NCBI RefSeq assembly: GCF_036324505.1
Contig: NC_086369.1
Span: 16,092,281 to 16,156,280 of the forward strand
Direction: 5' to 3'
Length of the DNA stretch: 64,000 nt
DNA from: Eleginops maclovinus
Lineage: Eukaryota; Chordata; Actinopteri; Perciformes; Eleginopidae
Shown here: piece by piece, positions 1-64,000 of the stretch
Layout: each line of letters begins with the position of its first letter
Position numbering within the stretch: the first letter of the stretch is position 1
Program-made: the position numbers and the translations under genes
Notes under the pieces: generated by a model
Told to the model about the DNA's origin: nothing
Database searches by the model: none
The model's input: only the letters and a program-made list of their open reading frames with translations

Positions 1-975
1 AGGAACCCAACAACAGCGACAGAATAATAGGAGCAATCATCACAGCGTCAGTCTTAGTCCAATCATCTGCAACATGTGTTTCATAGATTAATGAGTATTT
101 AATTAGATGTTTAGTGGCTAAGTGACCCCTTGATTGGTTTCCTACCAACCACCAGTGGACTGGGTTTATTAGAGTTTGCAATTTATCCCCAAAAATATGT
201 AACTTTTTTAAAAGTCAGTTAAGACGACAAGGAGGTGCTGCTTTGGGTTTTCATTGCTGCGGTCTGCATGGGTTTGCCAGCCAAAGCTGTGTAGATTGTT
301 CTCTGCTTTCTAAACCATGTGCAACTGCTCAGGGCTCCATCACTCATCAACGTTTGGCGGCCAAAACTGAAAATATGGTTGTCTTTTGTAGTCATCTTAT
401 CAGTGAATGTACCCACCATCAATTCCTAGTAGACAAAATCCTCTTCACAGAACCCTCGAAAATAAACACCTGGGTGCACATTTCCTAAAACAAAGCTGTT
501 GAGTTAGAGGCCAGGTGTGTTAACCTTCAGAGCACTATAAGCTTTGGTATGATTTGATATTTGTATGTGTTGTTTTTGATTGTATTCTGGGGTGGTAACT
601 TGAAAAAAAACAACCAAAAATGATGCAGGATTTCCCAAAATGCCCAGAATCTGATTCACCTGATGCTACTTACACCTGACTTATAGGCTATGGGAACTGC
701 TGCGTCACGATAACTGTAAGACGGAATGAGCTGTTTTTTATTCTCAGGCAATTAGGAAGGAAATAGTTTTCCGTGCCACAGGAGGAAATACTTTCCAGCC
801 GAATGTCACCCTGTCATTTAGAGTAATAACAGCAGCACCGTATCTCCCCAGTACAGGACGGTGTGTGTGGGCTCACACTGTGTCTTTGAATGTGTGTGTT
901 CATGAATCAGCCTTTGACTGATCAAAGATGAAAGGGTAACCTTAACTAACGTGGCTCATGTTAAAAAGAGCTGCT

Positions 976-997
976 GGGGGGGGGGGGGGGGGGGGGG
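976..997 (+). repeat. poly-G run (22 G)
   Basis: Uninterrupted run of 22 G on the + strand. Such runs are prone to length errors in sequencing and could form G-quadruplex structures. The exact length should not be trusted. Confidence 0.9.
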
Positions 998-1089
998 CTT
1001 CGTTCTTTAAATTGATTACTAAGCGCTGATGAGTTATCATTTGATTGAGTTGTGGTATCTGTCCTCTGAGTCACAGCAGATGCACGTCA

Positions 1090-1090
<1 letters not shown>

Positions 1091-1137
<47 letters not shown>
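1091..1137 (+). repeat. (CA)n microsatellite
   Basis: Pure CA dinucleotide array of 47 bp in the upstream intron. Confidence 0.95.
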
Positions 1138-1140
<3 letters not shown>

Positions 1141-2076
1141 CCCCGCAGGTGTACTGGTCCCCTCTCTGCAGGAATAATAATAACAGAATTAATAATTGAT
1201 AACCCAGATGCAGCCAGCGTGCTCTGCAGCGCTGACGTGATGCTTTCCCGTCTGCATGATTTCTGGTGTGTGTGTTCTCTGTTCTTGGCTGCCTCTCGTG
1301 TGTGTAAGCCACTACTTTCCCACGTTGTGGAGCAGGGTCTCCCACAGGCCTCCCCCCTTCGGTCTCTGCTTCTTACCCCTCTCTCTCTCGTCCTCTCTGC
1401 ACCTGTACTCGGCGCTCCAGCTGCTCCCCTCTCGGCTCGGCGCTGTTGGCCGGAGCCCATGTTGCACTTGGCATGTCCTCTGAGACCCTGGGGCCACACT
1501 TGACGTGCGAGGGTCAGGCGGGCCCCCGCCCAGCCAAGGCTCCCGTGGCCAGGAAGAGCTGAGAGCAGACGGGGTGGGGGGAGGAGGGGTTGGGAGGAAA
1601 ATGCTGAGTCATTGTCATTGAAGAGGGGGGAGAGGAATGACAGATGTGTGAGGAAGAGTCGCGCCGTCAGAGTTACTGTCAGAGAAGAGGCTCGGCTTCC
1701 TGTGGTCACTTTGGAGGAAAAATGCCTGAAATGCTTCAGGAGAAACTTGAAGGTTATTCCAAGTGAATGACTGGTTGTGTTTTCATAGTTCCGGCCAAAG
1801 TTTGAGTTCCCATCAAAGCGACTGCTGGGATCTGGGAACAGGACATGAGGCTGACTATAACTATTCATGACACTGGAGAAGATATCGACGAGGAAGCTGT
1901 CATTAATCCAAATACAGTCATGGTTCTGAGGGAGTTATTCCCTCTGACCTTGGTGATCCCAGCTGGCTTCGGCATGGCATGTTTATGGTATATTGATCTG
2001 ATTGGTTAAAGTTAGTTAATTGATCGTCCAATTAGCTTGCAACATTTTAAAAAGTGTGTCTTCTCTGATTACAACC

Positions 2077-2205
2077 GGAGGATGAAACCCTCTTTGACTG
2101 TTACACAAGTGTGCCACTGCAGGACCCAGGAGGTGAACTGAGACCTCTCCAAGTAGCAGTCCACACTCCATAGCTCCCAGTGAAAGTCCCTAGTGACCAA
2201 ACGAC
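2077..2205 (-). mobile_element. fish SINE-like dispersed repeat, internally deleted copy
   Basis: It starts GGAGGATGAAACCCTCTTT and later carries ACCTCTCCAAGTAGCAGTCCA. Both ends match the fuller copy at 42686-42980, but about 150 bp of the middle is missing. The family is judged only from its recurrence here (three copies) and its resemblance to a repeat common in teleosts. The strand is a guess. Confidence 0.6.
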
Positions 2206-3768
2206 AATGAGATGGTTACCGAGAGGTTCAAATGAGTGTTTTCTTAAGGTGTTTTCTTGACAGCTATTGGATGAATCGCCATGAAACATCGTTATACACT
2301 TTGTGTTTCATGTAGCGCCATCATCAGGTCAAATTGCACAATTACAGCCTCTGGCTAGCATGGCTTTACTTTAAAGGGAATAAAACGACTTGTATTATTT
2401 GATTGCAGTCATTAAAATCATTAGCGTACAGTGCAGTGTTTGTAGTTTTTAAACCATGCTTACTTTGGCTCCATTTGAACGAGGCGTTAGGCTACAGATC
2501 AGATTATTTAACCATGTGCATGTGTGCAGCTTTGGTTAGAGGTTGTGGAAGTTTCCAGAGCTCGCAGGTCTCTCTGCCCTCCTGGGTTTTGGAGCTTCTT
2601 GGGTTCCCTTAAATTCCAATCAAGTATTAAATCTCACGTCTCAGAGTTGGTGCCAAGAAGGATGTTGTGATCCAGCTGCAGATTCTAAGATATGTACACC
2701 AGAGGAAACTGCATGTGTGTAGAGGTTTAATTAGCTTTAAGTCAGCGACGCTTTGACCGAACGTATTGAAAACACTAGACTGCGGCGTCATAAATCTGCT
2801 GCTGTCCGTCGCTGTGTCCCACACATGGAGCTGTAGGACAGGGAGACGGATATTAAAAAGTTTGGGTTCCTCCCTGTCTTGTTAGCTTTCCCACTATTTC
2901 TCATTCCTCGTCCTCCACATTCTCAGCCCTTCTCCTCCCGCACACGCAGACCTGTAAATCTGCCCGGTGACAGCTCCGTCCCGCTCTGTCAGGGCCCAAA
3001 GAAAGAGAGGAAATCTATGTTCGGGGCAGAAGAAAGAGCAGAGGATATATTTGTCCCCAGGCTTTGTTCTCCGGCGCTGAGCGGAGCTTCAATGGAGAGG
3101 CATCAGTCAAGCGGTCGGCCAACAGCCCATTGTGCAGTAATTGACCCTGATGAAGTGCCTGGCCTTTAATTTGGTGATAACTCAGCTCGTAATGTCCGGG
3201 ACTCTCCCCTGTTTCTGTACATCTTTATCTGGATATGAAAAGATATGTTTGTAGGTTTTATAATTGCAGTCCTCTTCTCTTTTCTGGGTGTTTGTTGTAT
3301 ATGTTCAAGAGCTGCAGGACAAAAGAAAACAGCTTCTTAAATGTGAACATTTTTGATTTCCTTGCTCTTATATCACAGAAACCAAAGCTATTTCAAGTTG
3401 TGGACTAAACCAGACATTTAAGGACTGGTTATGTAGACGATTATCAACTTTTATCTTATTTCTTGGATTTTTTTTTTAGATTAAACCATCATTTGAGACA
3501 ACGTAATTAATCTGTAGCTACAGCCCTGCTTTATCTTTTATTAAAGGACAGATGCAAGTCACACACCGGACAATTAAGGAAATATTTCCCCTCTTATTTT
3601 ACTTTTCTACATCAAACATCAATGCATCTTAAATCTGTAGGAACCCCAGAGACCCCAGCACGTTGAAGGACCTAAATGTAGACTCCCAACATGATGTGCG
3701 TCAGATTAAACCATCAAATCATGTGTGTTTATATCCCAAATGAACCCCTTAGTATTGTGTTGCTGCAG

Positions 3769-58370
<54,602 letters not shown>

Positions 58371-58437
58371 ACAGACTAACTCAGGCACCACCACTCAGGT
58401 CTGCACGGATTCAAAGGCTGTCGTCTAGGAGCTGACA

Positions 58438-58494
58438 ACCCCCCCACCCCACCCCACCCTCAACGCCCCATAACCTACACCCCCCCACCCCACG
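58438..58494 (+). repeat. C-rich 3' UTR tract
   Basis: Runs of CCCCCC and CCCCACCCCACCC repeat over 57 bases, starting 10 bases after the alternative stop. CCCACCC-type RNA is the kind of site bound by poly(C)-binding proteins (hnRNP K/PCBP). Function is inferred only. Confidence 0.6.
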
Positions 58495-59559
58495 ATCGCC
58501 ACTGTATCCTGCAAAACCTGTCAACATGCAATAGGGTGGATGTGCACCGAGAAATGACCGACTAAAACACCTGACTGAGTCTATGTGAAGACAACGCTAT
58601 GGTAACACGCTTATCGATGATTTCTAAATTCCACAAGAGAAATGCATGGTACTGTATGAAACCAGGGGGGGAATCCTGAGTGAGACCCTGCAGAGACCCT
58701 TTGGATTGATGTCTGTTGGTATGGTTAAACACAAATATGTACGTCATGCCATTGAAACACAGGAGGAACACCACCGTACAGTAGCTTATGTTTCCGGGGG
58801 TTTTATGTTTCAGTTTTTTTATTCCTTTTATTAATCTAACAATGCTTGAGTACTGTATTTAAAATTAACCAATGCCAGTGCTGTGAAAGTTGTAGTTGTT
58901 GTCTTCATATATAGTCACCCAGCTTACCTTTGTACGCTGACATTAAGAAAAAAAAAGAGCTCATCTATCTATATGGACGTGTATGACCTGCAAGAGTATC
59001 ATATCCCCCCCCCAAAAAAATAACAGAAAAGTTTTCATGTGGACAAACAGGACTGGTGTTAGCAGTAATCATAGAAGTGTTGGAAGACCCTTTGCTTCCT
59101 GAAGGGTCCCGTTAACATGCCCCCCCCCCCCCCGGCATAGCATCACTGGAGCGGAGGCTACACACAGAGCTTTCTGCGTGTCCTCCACCCAGTGATTTTG
59201 TGTCCCCCGCTCCCACAGTTTTGTCGATCACATCTACACCCATTGTGTGTGCTGTATTGACCCGCCGAGGCATCAACTGGGTGCTTTTAATGCCTGCATT
59301 AGTCTGGAGTGTGTCTTCTGAGCGGACAAACCCTGCCCCCCTCTCCGCTGAAGGCCACTCTGTCACTTTGTTCACTGACTTTGAGGACGTGTCTTCTTCC
59401 TGGCTGTGAGTACAACGTGTAATCAGGCTGTCTGTTACTGAAATGCAGTAAAAACACCTCAGTTCATGTGGAAAAAAAACCTGTTTCTGCGTCTCTTATT
59501 GTCTCCTCCTGCAGGAACACGCTATTAGCACCGTTAGTGAAAATGTGTCGAAAACCTGT

Positions 59560-59565
59560 AATAAA
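59560..59565 (+). terminator. stau2: candidate poly(A) signal AATAAA
   Basis: First canonical hexamer after the stau2 stop codon, about 1.2 kb downstream. Two more copies at 59758-59763 and 59902-59907 could be used instead. Confidence 0.4.
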
Positions 59566-60840
59566 GCCGTGATGGACTACATGTCCCATGATCCATTGCA
59601 CTCCAGATACAGACACTGAGCCCAAATATGGTCAATTTACTTTAAGTGATTAAGTCAATTGCTCCTTTAGTTATGAAGGTAGTGGAATAAAGACACAGAT
59701 GCACTTTAGTGGAAATCAGCGTGGAAAAAATGGTAGTTAATTTCCACACCTTTTCAAAATAAAAGCCCGATTTAAAATCATAAGGCAGCAGCTCTTAAAC
59801 AAATCTGTACGTATGTCTTATTTTCTCCTCCTGTTACTGAAATGACCCTCTTTATTTTCCCATATTGTTCATGCCTTCAGTCCTTCTGCTCTGCCCTTCA
59901 CAATAAAAGCCCAATCTAAATTGACTTAGCATTTTACTACAAAGCAACTCAACTGTGAATAACTTTTAACTTAAAGCCTGAAAATGTTTTCTGGTTCTTT
60001 CAACCACATCTAAAGGCCTGTAGCAGTCAATTAAGTTTGACTAAAGTGTGGGTATTTCATTAGGTGATGCATTCAAAGGCTCTTGGAAAAAGGGAAGCTT
60101 GAGTTCAGATCGTTTCGGTAAATCATCCCAAATATAAGAAGCAGTAAAGGTTTCTGCACCTGACACAGAGCCCTGCAGAACTGAGAGAACTCAGACGTGA
60201 ATTGTCCTCACTAACATTTATGGGGCTGTTAAATCTGTGCTACTGCATTCATTAGCCATAATAAGTCATAAAAGTTAATAAGCACATTAAAACAAATTGG
60301 GAAGGTGTGCTCCAAAAAGAAAGCATGCACTAAAGACTTTTATATTGTGTTGGTATTCCAGCTCTCTTTAAAACACAGAATCATTCCGTGCTTTATCTAA
60401 ACCGGAGCTCACCGCAGAGTCTCTCCTCTCAGAAATGTCAAAGTATCTCCTCCAAATCCTGTAAAGACTTAAAAACAATATGGCATTAATCCCTCTCTCT
60501 ATACTTCTGTGGATCTGATTCCTGCAGAAAACCCTAAAAAGGTACTGTTTGTAAAAGTGATTTTAAGCCAATGTCATCCAGGTCGGAGTAGATTTAGCAC
60601 TTCCTGCAGACTATTTGAAACTATTTGAAAGTGTGTATTAATGCATTCAACTATTTGAGTTTAGTAAATCACTACCAAACAGTTCCACGGCTTAAAAGGA
60701 ACTCTTTACTCTGCAAAACACATCTCGTGCAGAATACTCCCAACATACGGCTGGATCTTTTTCCTGCTTTAGATTCTTCGTCCCCTGTGGAAGCTTGCAA
60801 GAAAGTGGAAGTTTTCTGCTGGAATTCAAGGTGACAGGGT

Positions 60841-61030
60841 GAGTAATTGATATGCAAATGGTCCTTCTTTTGTGGGGTTGAAGTATTCCTTAAATATGTT
60901 TCCATGCAGCCCAAATCTTCAAACGTGGACATGGCATGAGTAATTGATAAAGAAATTGTCATTTTGGGGTGAAATACCTCTTAAATATGCATTCTTGCAG
61001 CCCAACATCTCTGAGTTCCTGATGCATTCT
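60841..61030 (+). repeat. two tandem copies of a dispersed fish repeat end, period 97 bp
   Basis: GAGTAATTGAT begins at 60841 and again at 60938. Each copy continues into a TTTTGTGGGGTTGAA or TTTTGGGGTGAAA motif and then CTTAAATATG and TGCAGCCCAA. The motif resembles the GAGTAAATGATGACAGAATT...GGGTGAACTATCC sequence very common in teleost repeats. Confidence 0.6.
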
Positions 61031-62118
61031 GTTATTTGCACAGGAAAGGAGCAGCAGCTGAGTGTTTCCCTCTTAATCTCTACCTTTATGACTCAGCTGA
61101 TTGATTGAGTACACCTTTATCTGCCACGTACTCGTGTTGCATCACCTCTGCTTGCTTTACCTGCACCACCTCTCGGCAGCCTCTCTGCCCCCCCCATTAG
61201 CGAGATGAATGAGCGTCAGGACAGCGGCGGTCTAATTCCCCCTCGCTGACTAATGGACTCAGCTGGCAGCTACATCTGCTAGCCATTGAGGAGCGCCAAG
61301 GCTGTTCACACACATTAGCAGCCCTCTCCTGCAGGAGCTGAGCAGGTACGGGGGCTCGTGTTGGCCCCCCAGATGGATGGCTCTGACCGGACGATGTGGG
61401 AGGTGAACCTTGCCGCCCAAAATAGAACAGAATCAATGGGGCTGTGCAGCTTTTCCGCGCCATGCAAACGCGTCATTGATTTTTCCTTCTGAATGATGTG
61501 CCATCGACCCCCCCCCCAAAGTCCTCTAAAGTACAGCTGTATTAACAGGAGAGAGAGAGGAAGGGGGGGTCCGATAGATGCTGATGGATCTGCTCAATTT
61601 AAGCCAAAATACCTAAGAGTTTCTATCCGATCAGCAGAGCAGACACTGAATGCTTTTTACTCAACAAGGAAAAAGTTCACCTGCAGCAAAGAGAAATCCA
61701 GGTTAGGTGCTAACTTAAACAGTCTATTTTTTAGACACTATTACACCTTGAGTACTGAACATCTGCCTTTGTTTAGCCATCAAAACAGAATCAAAGAGGT
61801 TTTATAACAGCTGAGAAGCAATTGTCCTTTTACGGTGCTGAATTGTAGTTTGCAGTTTGAATAAAATGCTTAAACATTTGCTTTGACATCGTTTCGGTAC
61901 CTGTGTCACTATGCAAATATGACTGTAGTTGTACTGCCAGCCAGCGGCTGCTGAATGAAGGTAAATGTCTCTGGTGCTTATAGAAAGTCCTCCTGCAGGA
62001 TCAGTGGAGGCTGATGATTGCTCCCGTACACAGAGGGATTGAACCTGTCAGTACGACTCTCCTCGTATTAAAACTAATCTGCCGCTGAGCGACTTCATCC
62101 CGGACGATTAGTCACAGC

Positions 62119-63043
62119 GAGGAGGCTGCAGGAGCCCCACGTCTCCTCAGCGAGAGCCCCACGTCTCCTCAGCGAGGGGGCTGCAGGAGCCCCACGTCTA
62201 CTCAGCGAGGGGGCTGCGGGAGCCCCACGTCTACTCAGCGAGGGGGCTGCGGGAGCCCCACGTCTCCTCAGTGAGGAGGCTGCAGGAGCCCCACGTCTCC
62301 TCAGTGAGGAGGCTGCAGGAGCCCCACGTCTCCTCAGCGAGAGCCCCACGTCTCCTCAGCGAGGGGGCTGCAGGAGCCCCACGTCTACTCAGCGAGGGGG
62401 CTGCGGGAGCCCCACGTCTACTCAGCGAGGGGGCTGCGGGAGCCCCACGTCTCCTCAGTGAGGAGGCTGCAGGAGCCCCACGTCTCCTCAGTGAGGAGGC
62501 TGCAGGAGCCCCACGTCTCCTCAGCGAGAGCCCCACGTCTCCTCAGTGAGGAGGCTGCAGGAGCCCCACGTCTCCTCGGTGAGGAGGCTGCAGGAGCCCC
62601 ACGTCTCCTCAGCGAGAGCCCCACGTCTCCTCTGCGAGGAGGCTGCAGGAGCCCCGACGTCTCCTCAGCGAGGAGGCTGCAGGAGCCCCACGTCTCCTCA
62701 GCGAGGAGGCTGCAGGAGCCCCACGTCTCCTCAGTGAGGAGGCTGCAGGAGCCCCACGTCTCCTCAGCGAGAGCCCCACGTCTCCTCAGCGAGGGGGCTG
62801 CAGGAGCCCCACGTCTACTCAGCGAGGGGGCTGCAGGAGCCCCACGTCTACTCAGCGAGGGGGCTGCAGGAGCCCCACGTCTCCTCTGCGAGAGCCCCAC
62901 GTCCCCTCAGCGAGGGGGCTGCAGGAGCCCCACGTCTCCTCAGCGAGGAGGCTGCAGGAGCCCCACGTCTCCTCAGCGAGGAGGCTGCAGGAGCCCCACG
63001 TCTCCTCAGCGAGGAGGCTGCAGGAGCCCCACGTCTCCTCAGT
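62119..63043 (+). repeat. 33-bp GC-rich minisatellite, 30 units
   Basis: The unit reads GAGGAGGCTGCAGGAGCCCC followed by ACGTCTCCTCAGC. I count 30 units: 24 full (33 bp) and 6 short (22 bp, lacking 11 bp of GAGGCTGCAG type). One extra G at 62656 accounts for the total of 925 bp. Short units at positions 2, 8 and 14 give a 187-bp higher-order period in the first half. Long open frames on both strands are a by-product of the 33-bp period and are not genes. Confidence 0.95.
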
Positions 63044-64000
63044 GAGGAGGCAGCAGCACGAGAATTTCTGTCACTGAGAGACAAACCCATCTAAGGAGTG
63101 TGTCACTCTCACACACCTGTGGAGGTCACACACACACACCTGTGGAGGAGCGCTGAGCTCACACTTGTTGATTGGCATTAGACATTAATAAGCATTTCAA
63201 ATCTTTATAGTTTGTGGGTTGGAAGCTCACAGTCGGTGTTTTACCTGCAGTAGATGTAGTTTGTAGAAACAGACAGGAGTACCGGCAAGAAGCAGGGCTG
63301 TGGATGGGTTTTACTCCTGAAATGATCAGTTTTATTATATGTTGTATTCAGAATATTGTCACATCTTTACCTCACTGAAATGAAGGTGTTATGCTGCCTT
63401 CAAAGCCTCCAAACTACTTGTATAAAAACATGTATTATGGGTCTATTTGTGAGTGAAACCATCCCTTTTACTTTCTGTTTCGTGCTTTGTCGGAGTCCAC
63501 CTCAATGACTCATGTAGACGGTATCAGCTGCTGACGCATAAAGCTTGAAGACTGTTTGTCTGACCCAGATCCACAGTCTGCCGGCTCCAGCTTGTGAGGT
63601 TATTGTTCATTTAGAGGCAGTGGATTTCCCCTGGAGACGTCTGGACCCCAACAGAGAGACGTGTTGATCATGTTATTTAGATGTCCAGTATTCTAAGTGT
63701 AAAAAGCTCTGTATATGACTTTAAAAACCCCTTTGATAGCTCGCTCTTTTAAGGAGCCTGTGAAAAGTGTCAATAATGCATTGAGTCTAGTTTCTCTCCA
63801 GGCTCGGCCTCCACCTCAGGTCAGTGAAAGTCCCAAAAATCCCAAGGCTTTGACCCCAGGCAATGTGAACAAACATCAGTTTGAAGCATGTGAGCCCGAA
63901 CCCATCTCATGACATCCTAATGTGACACCAAGTATTTGGGAAGTCAAATCAGGTCAGCTGCAGAAATGATAGGAGCTGTATTGTTGTTGCTGCTCCCTCA

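Larger units (their letters stand above)
1..3768 (+). other. stau2: intron upstream of first visible exon (3' part)
   Basis: It ends in a good acceptor, TGTTGCTGCAG at 3758-3768. I found no exon for the preceding part of dsRBD2, so this intron is at least 3.77 kb. It contains a 22-base G run, a short (CA)n array and an internally deleted dispersed repeat at 2077-2205. The stretch 2265-2335 looks like a decayed copy of another common fish repeat. No other gene is recognised. Confidence 0.75.
58371..59907 (+). other. stau2: stau2 probable 3' UTR
   Basis: No splice sites or coding features are evident after the stop. A C-rich tract lies at 58438-58494 and a 14-base C run at 59120-59133. Candidate poly(A) signals AATAAA are at 59560, 59758 and 59902. 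The first is followed by GTGATGG, a weak GT-rich element. The true end cannot be fixed without transcript data. Confidence 0.6.
59908..64000. other. downstream intergenic region
   Basis: No exon of a neighbouring gene is recognised. It contains a two-copy dispersed repeat at 60841-61030 and a large minisatellite at 62119-63043. The remaining stretches (61031-62118 and 63051-64000) show no feature I can support. Confidence 0.6.

Noticed and set aside
2879..3169. Open frame before exon A, considered as the missing first half of dsRBD2
   Set aside because: The translation lacks the Staufen sequence expected there and has no donor in the right phase.
59112..59409. Overlapping open frames on both strands in the putative 3' UTR, considered as a neighbouring gene
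   Set aside because: No homology recognised, and they lie upstream of the likely poly(A) site of stau2.
62119..63043. Regularly spaced repeats considered as a CRISPR array
   Set aside because: Units are head-to-tail with no unique spacers, in a vertebrate genome.
62095..63090. Open frames of 80-195 codons with an 11-residue repeat (RRLQEPHVSS or RRRGAPAAS type)
   Set aside because: They come from a 33-bp minisatellite whose period is a multiple of three, so several frames on both strands stay open. There are no splice sites, no start context and no unique sequence.

Overview
This window is vertebrate nuclear DNA, almost certainly from a ray-finned (teleost) fish. It has short exons with GT-AG introns, very dense (CA)n/(TG)n microsatellites, a Tc1-like transposon remnant and several short dispersed repeats of the kind common in fish genomes. 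I cannot name the species. I see no prokaryotic, phage, CRISPR or viral gene system, and no tRNA or rRNA gene.

Almost the whole window is one gene on the + strand: the 3' part of stau2, which encodes the double-stranded-RNA-binding protein Staufen 2. Ten exons can be read with consistent phase: 3769-3928, 8172-8279, 13894-14106, 14700-14837, 18255-18383, 20470-20527, 25999-26321, 36750-36863, 56821-56886 and 58335-58370. Joined, they give an open frame of 447 residues to a TAA stop. The frame starts in the middle of the second dsRNA-binding domain (dsRBD2). It continues through dsRBD3, dsRBD4, a variable linker, a Staufen-swapping-motif-like helix and dsRBD5. dsRBD1 and the first half of dsRBD2 must lie upstream of base 1. 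Residue numbers in the entries count from the first whole codon of the first exon seen here.

Layout: 1-3768 is the end of an upstream intron. 3769-26321 holds seven exons separated by introns of 0.6-5.6 kb. 26322-36749 and 36864-56820 are two very large introns (10.4 and 20.0 kb) that split dsRBD5. 56821-58370 holds the last two coding exons. 58371 to about 59.6-59.9 kb is the probable 3' UTR. From there to the end I recognise no gene, but there is a 925-bp array of a 33-bp minisatellite.

The most interesting points are as follows. (1) The penultimate exon has a second GT donor 5 nt downstream of the first. Using it changes the C-terminus from an 11-residue tail to a 32-residue tail whose end resembles the known Stau2 C-terminus. 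(2) All eight dinucleotide arrays of 165 bp or more are (TG) on the sense strand, while most short arrays are (CA). (3) A (TG)/(CA) inverted pair inside one intron, and others flanking exons, could make long dsRNA in the pre-mRNA of a dsRNA-binding protein. (4) A 72-bp repeat with an invariant GTCACATGAC core is expanded seven-fold and has a single inverted copy 2.9 kb away. (5) The downstream minisatellite has a 187-bp higher-order period. (6) A possible unannotated 44-bp frame-shifting exon lies deep in the 20-kb intron.
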